Shown here piece by piece: positions 1 through 6,527 of a stretch of DNA of 20,556 nucleotides (within the stretch, counting starts at the first letter, position 1; the number at the start of each line of letters is the position of its first letter). Made by a program: the position numbers and the translations under genes. The notes under the pieces were generated by a model. That model made no database searches and was not told the DNA's origin. It saw only the letters and a program-made list of their open reading frames with translations. This stretch comes from JACDAF01 sp036276035 (lineage in GTDB: Bacteria; Chloroflexota; Limnocylindria; P2-11E). The stretch is taken from positions 1 through 20,556 of the forward strand of contig DASUCM010000129.1 in NCBI GenBank assembly GCA_036276035.1, given 5' to 3'.

Positions 1-1302
1 GGATCGCGCGGAGGCCGTCCCGCGCGGAGCACGCTCCGCGCGGCGGCGGGCGACGAGCGCGTCGAACTCGGGGTCGGACGCCTCGAGGTACGGACGCGGG
101 TCGTCGATCATGCCGGTGAGCGCGGCGACGGCCGCGACGAGCGGCGAGCCGAGGTAGATCGACGCGTCCGGCGAGCCCATGCGTCCCTTGTAGTTGCGGT
201 TCGCGGTCGAAAAGCAGACCTCCTGGCCCGCGAGGACGCCGCCCGTGCGGCCGAGACACGGCCCGCAGCCGCTGCTGCCGATGACCGCCCCGGCGGCCGA
301 GAGCACGCCGAGCGTCCCGTCCGCCATCGCGTCCTCGAACTGCCGGCGCGAGGAGGGCACGACCTCGAGCCGCACGAGCGGTGAGATCCGGCGGCCGCGC
401 AGGATCTGGGCGGCCTGCTGCATGTCGACGAGACGTCCGTTCGTGCACGAGCCGAGGAAGACGATGTCGACGGGTATCCCGATCGCTTCCGAGACATCCG
501 ACACCTGGTCGACGCGCGGCGGGATCGCGATCTGCGGCTCGAGCGTCGAGAGATCGACCTCGACCTCGCGCACGTAGCGTGCGCCGGGATCGGGATAGAG
601 CCAGTCCGGCGCCTCGGGCGTGCCGACGATGACGCCGGCCTTCGCCCCCATCTCGGTCGTCATCCCCGCGAGCGTGATGCGGTCGCCCTGCGGCAGGCCA
701 CCCGCGCCATGGAACTCGACGCACGCGTAACGCGCGCCGTCGGTCCCGATCTCGCGGACGACGCGCATGATCGCGTCCTTCGGCGTGACGCCGCGGCGGA
801 GCGTGCCTCGGAACGTGACCTTGATCGACTCCGGGACGCGCATCCACGTCTTCCCCATCGCGAGCGCGACCGCGATGTCGGTCGCGCCCATGCCGGCGCC
901 GAACGCGCCGACGGCTCCGTACGAGTTCGAGTGCGAGTCACTGCCGACGATGACCGTCCCCGGCTCGCAGTACCCCTCCTCGACCATGATCTGGTGGCAG
1001 ACGCCCTCGCCGGCGTCGTAGAAGGTCGCGATGCCCTGCTCCCGTACCCACTCGCGGAGGACGCGGTGCGAGTCGGCGACGACCGGCGTCGGGGCCGGCG
1101 CGGCGTGGTCCACGAAGACGCACACCTTGTTCCGGTCCCACACCTGCTCCTTGCCGAGCTCGCGCATGCCCGACATGACGGCGTCGATGACCGAGTCGTG
1201 GACCATCACGCGCGAGAGCGGGACGATGACGAGCTCGCCGGCGAGCACATCGCGACCCGAGACGCGCGAGAGGATCTTCTCGGCCAGGGTCCTGGCCGTC
1301 AC
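1..1302 (-). CDS. Homoaconitase / 3-isopropylmalate dehydratase large subunit (LeuC/LysT family), 3' end cut by window edge
   Basis: An aconitase-superfamily hydro-lyase large subunit that isomerises a 2-hydroxy tri- or dicarboxylate through a [4Fe-4S] cluster. I read 434 open codons from a GTG at 1302 with no stop before the edge; the family is usually about 420 residues, so little is missing. Cluster-ligand cysteines are visible: C286 in GSCTNGR, and C346 and C349 in SSGCGPCLG. Other family segments are FVDHAAPAP near residue 65 and VGSDSHSNSYGAVGAFG near 120. The GTG start overlaps the upstream homocitrate synthase stop as GTGA (1299-1302), implying translational coupling. That neighbour favours homoaconitate hydratase of the aminoadipate lysine pathway (LysT) over leucine biosynthesis, but the sequence alone does not separate the two. 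The small subunit would be expected beyond the left edge. Confidence 0.88.
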   Translation of the reverse strand, partial: MTARTLAEKILSRVSGRDVLAGELVIVPLSRVMVHDSVIDAVMSGMRELGKEQVWDRNKVCVFVDHAAPAPTPVVADSHRVLREWVREQGIATFYDAGEGVCHQIMVEEGYCEPGTVIVGSDSHSNSYGAVGAFGAGMGATDIAVALAMGKTWMRVPESIKVTFRGTLRRGVTPKDAIMRVVREIGTDGARYACVEFHGAGGLPQGDRITLAGMTTEMGAKAGVIVGTPEAPDWLYPDPGARYVREVEVDLSTLEPQIAIPPRVDQVSDVSEAIGIPVDIVFLGSCTNGRLVDMQQAAQILRGRRISPLVRLEVVPSSRRQFEDAMADGTLGVLSAAGAVIGSSGCGPCLGRTGGVLAGQEVCFSTANRNYKGRMGSPDASIYLGSPLVAAVAALTGMIDDPRPYLEASDPEFDALVARRRAERAPRGTASARS

Positions 1303-2432
1303 GCCACCACCCACTCGCGGAGGAGGCCGTCGAGCTTGTCCATCGAGAGCGGACCGTCGTCGGCCATGGCCTTGATGCGCCGCGTGATGTCCTTCAGCTC
1401 CTGCTCGCCGAACTCGAGCCCGAGCTCCTTCGCGCGGTTGCCGATCGCGTGGCGGCCGGTGAGCCGGTGCGCGACGTTGATCGTGCGCGCGAGGCCGAAA
1501 TCCGCCGGGTCGAGGATCTCGTACGAGTTCGGGTTCACGTAGATCGCCTTCGTGTGCATACCGGCCTTGTGGTGGAACGCGTAGCGGCCGGTGACGTACT
1601 CGTCGAAGGGGATCTCGATGCCGACCATCGACGCGACCATCTCGTCGAGGTCCTTCAGCTTGCGGAGGTCGTACTTCTTCTTGATCGCCTCGGGGTCGTC
1701 CGCGTACATGCGCGCCACGAAGCCGCCGAGGGGAGTGATGCCGTTGCGCTCGCCGATGCCGAGGACGCTCGTGTCGATGTGCGTGGCGCCACCCTCGAGG
1801 ATGGAGTACGAGTTGGCGATCGCGCAGCCGGCGTCGTTGTGCCCGTGGAACTCGATGTCCGTGTCACCGATGTGGTGACGGAGCTCGACCGCGAGCGCGT
1901 AGCACTGCCGCGGGGTCGCGATGCCGACGGTGTCGGCCACGCCGACGCGGTCGACGCCCATCTTCGCGACGGCCGTGTACACCTTCAGCAGGTCGCCCTC
2001 CGTCGAGCGGAAGGAGTCCTCGCTCGAGAAGCGCACCTCCTTGCCGTGATCCTTGATGAAGGTGATGACCTTCTCGGCCTCGACGATGATCTCGTCGACG
2101 CTCTTCCCGTGCGAGAACTCGCGCAGGAAGGACGAGGTGCCGAAGAGGATGTCGATCCCCGTCACGCCCGTCTGCACGGCGACACTCGCGTCGTCCATGT
2201 GGCAGCGCACGTGGGTGAGGATCTTCGCGCGCAGGCCGAGACCCGCGATGGTCTTCAGGTCGGCGAGGGACTGCGGCGACGCCATGGGCGAGGTGAGCTC
2301 GATGTACTCGACCCCGAACTCGTCGAGCGTCCTCGCGATCTGGATCTTCTGCTCGGTCGTGAAGTGGGCGTTGCTGAACTGCTCGCCCTCGCGGAGCGTC
2401 GAGTCGATGATCGCGAAACGCTCGACAGGCAT
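1299..2432 (-). CDS. Homocitrate synthase (alpha-aminoadipate lysine pathway)
   Basis: Condenses acetyl-CoA with 2-oxoglutarate to homocitrate, the first committed step of lysine synthesis by the aminoadipate route. The 377-residue product has the LeuA/HCS TIM barrel: DSTLREGEQF at residues 10-19 (catalytic D10, R14, E15), LTHVRCHMDD at 72-81, RFSSEDSFRS at 134-143, metal-binding FHGHND at 195-200 (H196, H198), and GIGERNGITPLG at 225-236. The overall pattern resembles yeast LYS20 and Thermus homocitrate synthase rather than leucine-type LeuA. I chose the ATG at 2432 because a strong GAGGAGG Shine-Dalgarno (2438-2444) precedes it and the family begins here. The frame stays open upstream to 2579, but that stretch is riboswitch RNA. 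Expression is probably controlled by the lysine riboswitch leader. It shares a four-base overlap with the downstream homoaconitase gene. Confidence 0.93.
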   Translation of the reverse strand: MPVERFAIIDSTLREGEQFSNAHFTTEQKIQIARTLDEFGVEYIELTSPMASPQSLADLKTIAGLGLRAKILTHVRCHMDDASVAVQTGVTGIDILFGTSSFLREFSHGKSVDEIIVEAEKVITFIKDHGKEVRFSSEDSFRSTEGDLLKVYTAVAKMGVDRVGVADTVGIATPRQCYALAVELRHHIGDTDIEFHGHNDAGCAIANSYSILEGGATHIDTSVLGIGERNGITPLGGFVARMYADDPEAIKKKYDLRKLKDLDEMVASMVGIEIPFDEYVTGRYAFHHKAGMHTKAIYVNPNSYEILDPADFGLARTINVAHRLTGRHAIGNRAKELGLEFGEQELKDITRRIKAMADDGPLSMDKLDGLLREWVVA

Positions 2433-2437
2433 GCCTT

Positions 2438-2501
2438 CCTCCTCTTCGCGGGCAACGAAAAGGCCTGAGCGCCCATGCACCCAGACCTCCGAGGAGCTCT
2501 T
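2438..2501 (-). promoter_or_regulatory. Riboswitch expression platform: terminator-like hairpin and occludable Shine-Dalgarno
   Basis: Between the aptamer and the ATG at 2432 lies a hairpin, CTGGGTGC (2484-2477), loop ATGG, GCGCTCAG (2472-2465), with eight pairs including two G-U. It is followed after two to three bases by TTTT, so it could act as a weak intrinsic terminator. Separately, CTCCTC (2496-2491) is exactly complementary to GAGGAG inside the Shine-Dalgarno (2444-2439), so translation control by ribosome-site occlusion is also possible. Sequence alone does not show which mechanism operates. Confidence 0.55.
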
Positions 2502-2687
2502 GATGCGGTCAGCGCTCCGCGGCGGACTGCCCTGTCCGTCGCGACAGCCCGCGTCCTTCCGGAGCGCGGACCAGGTCACGGTCCCGAGTCGGACCGTTCC
2601 CTTCGGCGATCACCCCGTTCGCGTCGTGTCGGCGGAAGCTCGTTCCTCGACGCCGCTAGTGCTGGTGACCGCACCTCTGGCCGTATC
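2502..2687 (-). ncRNA. Lysine riboswitch (L-box) aptamer upstream of homocitrate synthase
   Basis: The leader RNA carries the conserved blocks of the lysine riboswitch in the right order: AGAGGTGCG (2678-2670), GGGGTGATCGCCGAAG (2616-2601), GGGCTGTC (2550-2543) and GGAGCGCTG (2518-2510). Helix P1 pairs 2687-2677 (GATACGGCCAG) with 2512-2502 (CTGACCGCATC), nine of eleven positions Watson-Crick. A P4-like hairpin is ACGGTCC (2597-2591) with GGACCGT (2584-2578). A P5-like hairpin at 2567-2551 is GCG-TCC with GGA-CGC around a GGAA loop and one bulged C. The span of 186 nt is normal for the family. The downstream gene makes lysine, which agrees with the ligand. The match is by eye from recalled consensus; no covariance search was run. 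Confidence 0.85.
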
Positions 2688-2705
2688 GCGTATTCAGTTG
2701 CGACG

Positions 2706-2711
2706 AGTGTA
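2706..2711 (-). promoter_or_regulatory. Candidate -10 box of the lysine operon
   Basis: TACACT reads on the minus strand at 2711-2706 and fits TANNNT. Transcription would start near 2699, about 12 bases before riboswitch helix P1, giving a leader of roughly 267 nt. No convincing -35 is seen at 17 bp. Confidence 0.45.
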
Positions 2712-2768
2712 GCGGACGGATCGCCCGGGTTGTCCCCGCAATGACAGCCCCGGACGCCGACCGGCCCC

Positions 2769-2774
2769 TACTCT
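2769..2774 (+). promoter_or_regulatory. -10 box of the lipoprotein gene, leaderless geometry
   Basis: TACTCT ends exactly six bases before the GTG at 2781, so the transcript would begin at or next to the start codon. No Shine-Dalgarno precedes the GTG. The same spacing recurs upstream of aceE and ettA in this window. Confidence 0.5.
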
Positions 2775-2780
2775 CGCCGC

Positions 2781-3524
2781 GTGCGCAGGTCCCTCTTCCC
2801 CGCGGCGATCGTCCTGCTCGCCGCGGCCGCATGCGGAGGCGGCGGAGCGTCGACATCCGGGACCACGACCGCCACCCCGGCCGCCTCCGCGGCCGCGACC
2901 ACCGCCGGTACGACCGCGCCGGCAACGGCCTCGCCCGCCGCGACCGCGAAAGCTCCGTCCTTCCTCGACCTCGTCGGCGCCGCCAAGACCGCGAGCTACA
3001 AGGTCACCTACAAGTGGACGGGCACGGGCCAGGGGCAGGCGATCGCCGCCGAGCAGACCTGGTACGTGATGGGCGCGAGCAGCCGCTTCGACTTCTCCGG
3101 CCCCGAAGGCTCGATCAGCCTCTTCGACCTGAAAGATGGCGCCTACATGTGCATCACCGCGCCCGGCCAGCCGGCCACCTGCCTCGGCCCGACGCCGAAG
3201 GACGCGGCGCTGCAGGGCAACCAGGGCGCGGCGTTCTCGCTCCAGGTCGAGGACAAGCCGGACCAGTTCGATCCCACCTTCGAGGGCGTGCGGACCATCG
3301 CGGGCCAGAGCGCTCAGTGCTTCGGCCTCAAGGAGAAGGTCGTGTCCGCCACGCCTGGGCTCGACAGCGGCCGGATCTGCTACGCGGCGAACGGCGTGCC
3401 GCTGCTCATGGAGTCGAAGGGCGCCGGGTTCGACATGACCTTCGAGGCCACGGCGTTCTCCACGAACGTCACCGACGCCGACTTCCGGCTTCCGGCCCCG
3501 CCGGTGAAGTTCGGGCAGCCCTAG
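2781..3524 (+). CDS. Secreted lipoprotein of unknown function (LppX/LprG-like by appearance)
   Basis: A 247-residue exported lipoprotein. The signal peptide has two arginines, a hydrophobic run (residues 5-17) and a lipobox ending at C18 (LLAAAAC-G). A low-complexity Thr/Ala/Ser/Pro linker follows (about 20-58). The rest is a strand-rich domain starting near SFLDLVGAAKTASYKVTYKW that resembles in style the LolA/LppX-type lipid-binding lipoproteins, but no diagnostic motif was seen. The mature domain has four cysteines (C124, C134, C180, C200), compatible with two disulfides. The GTG start lacks a Shine-Dalgarno but follows TACTCT by six bases, suggesting leaderless translation. It is transcribed divergently from the lysine operon and lies 27 bp before the diguanylate cyclase gene. 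Function unknown; lipoprotein status is secure. Confidence 0.82.
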   Translation: MRRSLFPAAIVLLAAAACGGGGASTSGTTTATPAASAAATTAGTTAPATASPAATAKAPSFLDLVGAAKTASYKVTYKWTGTGQGQAIAAEQTWYVMGASSRFDFSGPEGSISLFDLKDGAYMCITAPGQPATCLGPTPKDAALQGNQGAAFSLQVEDKPDQFDPTFEGVRTIAGQSAQCFGLKEKVVSATPGLDSGRICYAANGVPLLMESKGAGFDMTFEATAFSTNVTDADFRLPAPPVKFGQP

Positions 3525-3533
3525 ACGGGCCTC

Positions 3534-3539
3534 TATCCT
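3534..3539 (+). promoter_or_regulatory. Candidate -10 box before the GGDEF gene
   Basis: TATCCT lies in the 27-bp gap after the lipoprotein stop, 12 bases before the ATG at 3552. It would give a transcript with only a few leader bases. Read-through from the lipoprotein gene is equally possible. Confidence 0.35.
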
Positions 3540-3551
3540 GCGGGCGCGCCG

Positions 3552-4346
3552 ATGAATGACCTGAGCGCGCAGCCCGGGGCGATCATCGCCTTCGCCGCGA
3601 TCGCGCCGCTCCTGCTCCTCATGCTCTACGTGTTCCGCGCGCTGCCTTGGACCCGGTCGGGACCCTGGCGGATCGTCATCGCGCTCGTCGCGCTCGCTTC
3701 GATCATGTTCATCACCGCGCAGGGCGCGGTCCTCGCGGAAGGGGGCGTTGGCGGCACCGATCCGCTGCACCAGCTCCCGCTCTTCTTCGCGATGCTCGCC
3801 GCAGCCGCGGCCGCGATGACCGCGCACCTCGAGGGCGCGCGCGCCGCCGAGCGGGCACGACTGCTCTCCCTCACGGACCCGCTCACCGGCCTGCGCAACC
3901 GCCGGGCCTTCGAGGAGTCGCTGAAGGTCGCGTACGAGGAGGGGACGCCGTTCAGCGTCGTCTTCGTCGACCTGGACGGCTTCAAGGCCGTGAACGACCG
4001 CCTCGGCCACGAGGCCGGCGACAACGCCCTGCAGCACGCGGCGGGCGCTCTGCTGCGCGCCGTCCGCCAGGCCGACACGGCTGCCCGCCTCGGCGGTGAC
4101 GAGTTCGGCCTGCTCCTCCTGAACGCGGACGCGCCGAGCGCGCAGCACATCGCGGAGCGGGCGCTCGAGGAGATGCGTGCTGTCACGACGGAGCATCCCG
4201 AGTGGGCGCCGCTCAGCGCGTCGCTCGGGATCGCGACGAGCAGCGATGCCGCGACGGCCGCGGCGCTCCTCGACCGCGCGGACAAGGCGATGTACTCGGC
4301 GAAGCGCGCGGGCGGGGACCGGATCGCGCTCGCGGAGGCCGTCTAG
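3552..4346 (+). CDS. Membrane-anchored diguanylate cyclase (GGDEF domain)
   Basis: Makes cyclic di-GMP from two GTP at the inner face of the membrane. The 264-residue protein has three predicted membrane helices (about 9-29, 39-61, 74-92), then a complete GGDEF domain beginning at LSLTDPLTGLRNRRAF (106-120). The active-site motif GGDEF is intact at 181-185, and VDLDGFKAVNDRLGH at 139-153 supplies the metal-binding aspartate. An RxxD inhibitory site (RQAD, 172-175) sits five residues before GGDEF, so product feedback inhibition is expected. There is no separate extracytoplasmic sensor domain; the short membrane part may itself be the sensor. Its TAG stop overlaps the 3' end of the opposing tRNA-Cys gene by two bases. 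Confidence 0.92.
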   Translation: MNDLSAQPGAIIAFAAIAPLLLLMLYVFRALPWTRSGPWRIVIALVALASIMFITAQGAVLAEGGVGGTDPLHQLPLFFAMLAAAAAAMTAHLEGARAAERARLLSLTDPLTGLRNRRAFEESLKVAYEEGTPFSVVFVDLDGFKAVNDRLGHEAGDNALQHAAGALLRAVRQADTAARLGGDEFGLLLLNADAPSAQHIAERALEEMRAVTTEHPEWAPLSASLGIATSSDAATAAALLDRADKAMYSAKRAGGDRIALAEAV

Positions 4347-4415
4347 GCGCCAGCCGGATTCGAACCGGCGATCAGGGATTTGCAGTCCCGTGCCTTACCA
4401 CTTGGCCATGGCGCC
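4345..4415 (-). tRNA. tRNA-Cys (anticodon GCA)
   Basis: The minus strand folds as a 71-nt tRNA. The acceptor arm is GGCGCCA with TGGCGCC, the anticodon loop CTGCAAA gives GCA, and the T arm is GCCGG-TTCGAAT-CCGGC. The discriminator base is U, as expected for tRNA-Cys. The first anticodon-stem pair is a C-U mismatch. CCA is not encoded. The last two bases overlap the stop codon of the opposing GGDEF gene. Confidence 0.95.
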
Positions 4416-4437
4416 CTAGAGTGCCGCGGACCTGCTC

Positions 4438-4443
4438 ATTCTA
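4438..4443 (-). promoter_or_regulatory. -10 box of tRNA-Cys
   Basis: TAGAAT on the minus strand (4443-4438) matches TATAAT at five of six positions and lies 22 bp before the mature tRNA 5' end. No clear -35 is seen at 17 bp. Confidence 0.5.
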
Positions 4444-4452
4444 CCGGGGCAC

Positions 4453-4466
4453 TACGCTTGCAAGCG
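4453..4466. promoter_or_regulatory. Palindrome and candidate rhomboid -10 in the divergent intergenic region
   Basis: CGCTTGCAAGCG (4455-4466) is a perfect 12-bp palindrome between the divergent tRNA-Cys and rhomboid genes. It overlaps TACGCT (4453-4458), a TANNNT-type -10 candidate for the rhomboid gene. A regulator site is possible but unproven. Confidence 0.35.
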
Positions 4467-4503
4467 CGTGCGCTGACATGATCGACGGAGGGCTCGCAAG
4501 ACC

Positions 4504-5241
4504 ATGATGCCCATCGGCGACGAGGGCCACCACCGCGGCGGCCTGCCGATCGTCAACCTCCTCATCCTCGCTGCGAACGTCGCGGTCTTCTTCCTGCTCC
4601 AGCTCCCGAGCGACGCCTTCACGATGGGCTTCAGCGCGATCCCGAAGGAGATCCTCACCGGCACCGACCTCGTCGGCCCGACGCCGGTCCAGCTGCCGGA
4701 CGGCTCCACCGAGACGCTCGTGCACGCGCCCGGCCCGTCGCCGATCACCCTGACGCTGCTCACGTCGATGTTCATGCACGGGGGCTTCGCGCACATCGCC
4801 GGCAACATGCTGTTCCTCTTCGTGTTCGGCGACAACGTCGAGCACGCGTTCGGCTCGCTGCTGTACGCGGTCTTCTACCTCGTGTGCGGCGTGGTCGCGT
4901 CGCTCGCGCACGTGATGTTCTCCGCGGAGTCGGTCATCCCGAGCCTCGGTGCGTCCGGCGCGATCAGCGGCGTGCTCGCCGCTTACCTCGTGCTCTTCCC
5001 GAAGAACCGGGTGCGCGTGCTCGTGGGCATGCGCTACGTGCAGGAGGTGCCGGCGCTCGTGATGATCGGCCTCTGGGCGGTATTCCAGTTCATCGCCGGT
5101 GCGGCCTCGATCACCGAGTCCGCCCAGACGAGCGGCGTCGCGTACATGGCCCACATCGGGGGCTTCGTCGCCGGCCTGGTCCTCGCCTTCATCCTCCGCG
5201 GCTTCGCCGATCGCGCCCCCGCGGCGCCGAGGACCGCCTGA
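4504..5241 (+). CDS. Rhomboid-family intramembrane serine protease
   Basis: Cleaves transmembrane substrates within the lipid bilayer. The 245-residue protein has six or so membrane helices and the rhomboid signature. Catalytic serine S151 lies in GASGAISG (149-156), catalytic histidine H217 in MAHIGGFVAG (215-224), and the conserved asparagine N101 in HIAGNMLFLF (97-106). A long loop (about 33-80) separates helix 1 from the rest, as in many bacterial rhomboids of this type. The double ATG at 4504/4507 is preceded by GGAGGG (4487-4492), an 11- or 14-base spacing, so the second ATG is no better placed than the first. It ends 11 bp from the convergent TPR-like gene. Substrate unknown. Confidence 0.92.
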   Translation: MMPIGDEGHHRGGLPIVNLLILAANVAVFFLLQLPSDAFTMGFSAIPKEILTGTDLVGPTPVQLPDGSTETLVHAPGPSPITLTLLTSMFMHGGFAHIAGNMLFLFVFGDNVEHAFGSLLYAVFYLVCGVVASLAHVMFSAESVIPSLGASGAISGVLAAYLVLFPKNRVRVLVGMRYVQEVPALVMIGLWAVFQFIAGAASITESAQTSGVAYMAHIGGFVAGLVLAFILRGFADRAPAAPRTA

Positions 5242-5252
5242 CGCTCTAGCCG

Positions 5253-6527
5253 CTACAGCATCGCAGCGAGGCGCTCGAGGTCGCCCGCGGCGTCGGGCCG
5301 GCCGTCGAGCATGTACGCGGTCCCGAGGGCGCGGCACTTCTCCTTCGCGATGTCGCGCCGTCCGAGCGCGCAGCCGATCTCGATGAGCAGGCGCTGCGCC
5401 TCCCGGTCGGTGGAGCCGCGCGCGATGTGGTCCAGCAGGAGGTCCGAGGCGGCGCCGACCTTGCCGTCGCCGAGGAGGTGCCGGGCCGCGGCGACCACGT
5501 CCGTGCCGGCCGCCACGGCAGCGCGCGGGCCGGCGCGCACGCCCGCGGCCACCGGCACGAGCTCCTCGTCGCGGGACACCGGCGGCGGCGTTGCCTGCGC
5601 CGCCGGCGCGGAGGCCACCGCCGCCGGCAGCAGGCGATCGGCGATGGCGAGCAGCTCAGGAAGCTCACCGAACATCTCACGCGCGTACGTGAGCTCGAGC
5701 CAGGCCCGGCGCGTATCGCCTCGCGTCACGGCGAGGTCGACGAACCGCGCGTACTCCGCGCACGCGCCGCGCACGTCACCACGGTTCACGAGCGCGGCCG
5801 CGAAACGGCGGTGCGCCGTGAGATCGCCGGGTGCGACCCGGACGGCCTGCTCGAGGAGCGCGAGGGCACCGGCACGATCGTTCGATCGCGAGAGCGTCGC
5901 GGCACCGTCGCGCAGTGCGGTGACGGCCGAGCCGATGTCGTCCCGCGAGATCGCGTCGCGCGCGACCGCGCGGAACGTGTCGGCCTCCGGTGCGGCTGCC
6001 GGTCCGGCGCACCCGGTCAGCGCGCGGATGAACTCACGCGCCCGGTCAGGCTCCATCAGGCGGGACGCGGAACGCTCGGCTCGCGCGACGAGGGCCGGCA
6101 CATGCGCCTCGCGCATGGTGTCGAGACCGATGCCGAGCGCGGTCAGCTCGCGGCGCAGGAAGATACCGGCCGCCGGCCCGAGGAACTGCTTCGCGACCTG
6201 CTCGACCTTCTCGCCGACGTGCCCGCCGGGTGTCTCAGGGGCCGCCCGCGAGGTGGCGCCGCGGACGGGGGCGCTGGCGTCGACCTCGGCCGGGACCGCA
6301 GGCCCTGCGCACGCGGCCAGCGCGGCGACGAAGTCCCTCGCGCGATCCGCCTCCATGAGGCGCGCCGCCGCGCGCTCCGCTCTCGCAACGAGCGCGGGGA
6401 CGTGGGGCGCGCGCAGCGTCTCGGCGGTGACGCCGATGGCGCTCAGCTCGCGCCTCAGGAAGACGGCGGCAGCGGGCCCGAGGAACTCCTTGGCGACCTT
6501 CTCGACCTGCGCGCCAACGGTCGTCAC
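5253..6527 (-). CDS. Protein with tandem-duplicated helical domain and TPR-like region, unknown function
   Basis: A 424-residue, probably cytoplasmic protein; I do not recognise the N-terminal domain. Residues 8-77 and 108-177 are two copies of one 70-residue unit offset by exactly 100 residues and identical at 49 of 70 positions. The core is FLGPAA..FLRREL, then HVPALVARAER and RLME.DRAR, and each copy ends CAGPA. Residues about 183-300 form TPR-like helical pairs (for example GALALLEQAVRVAPGDLTAHRRFAAAL). An Ala/Pro linker (300-345) precedes a final helical segment. The GTG start at 6527 overlaps the stop of the upstream Cache-HAMP sensor as GTGA (6524-6527), so the two are made together. 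A role as a cytosolic partner of that sensor is an inference. Confidence 0.85.
   Translation of the reverse strand: MTTVGAQVEKVAKEFLGPAAAVFLRRELSAIGVTAETLRAPHVPALVARAERAAARLMEADRARDFVAALAACAGPAVPAEVDASAPVRGATSRAAPETPGGHVGEKVEQVAKQFLGPAAGIFLRRELTALGIGLDTMREAHVPALVARAERSASRLMEPDRAREFIRALTGCAGPAAAPEADTFRAVARDAISRDDIGSAVTALRDGAATLSRSNDRAGALALLEQAVRVAPGDLTAHRRFAAALVNRGDVRGACAEYARFVDLAVTRGDTRRAWLELTYAREMFGELPELLAIADRLLPAAVASAPAAQATPPPVSRDEELVPVAAGVRAGPRAAVAAGTDVVAAARHLLGDGKVGAASDLLLDHIARGSTDREAQRLLIEIGCALGRRDIAKEKCRALGTAYMLDGRPDAAGDLERLAAML
5997..6506 (-). repeat. In-gene tandem domain duplication
   Basis: The copies are at 6506-6297 and 6206-5997 on the minus strand, each encoding 70 residues with 70% identity. 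An Ala/Pro/Gly-rich spacer of 30 residues separates them, giving a period of exactly 300 bp. Confidence 0.85.

Noticed and set aside
2433..2579. In-frame N-terminal extension of homocitrate synthase from a GTG at 2579
   Set aside because: The 49 added residues have no family counterpart. They fall inside the riboswitch RNA, while the ATG at 2432 has a strong Shine-Dalgarno and matches the family N-terminus.
2510..2613. Leader peptide starting at GTG 2613 within the riboswitch
   Set aside because: It has no ribosome site and no lysine-rich run, and it lies in structured aptamer sequence.
2433..2700. T-box leader upstream of homocitrate synthase
   Set aside because: No AGGGTGGNACCGCG T-box sequence is present. 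The conserved blocks fit the lysine riboswitch instead.
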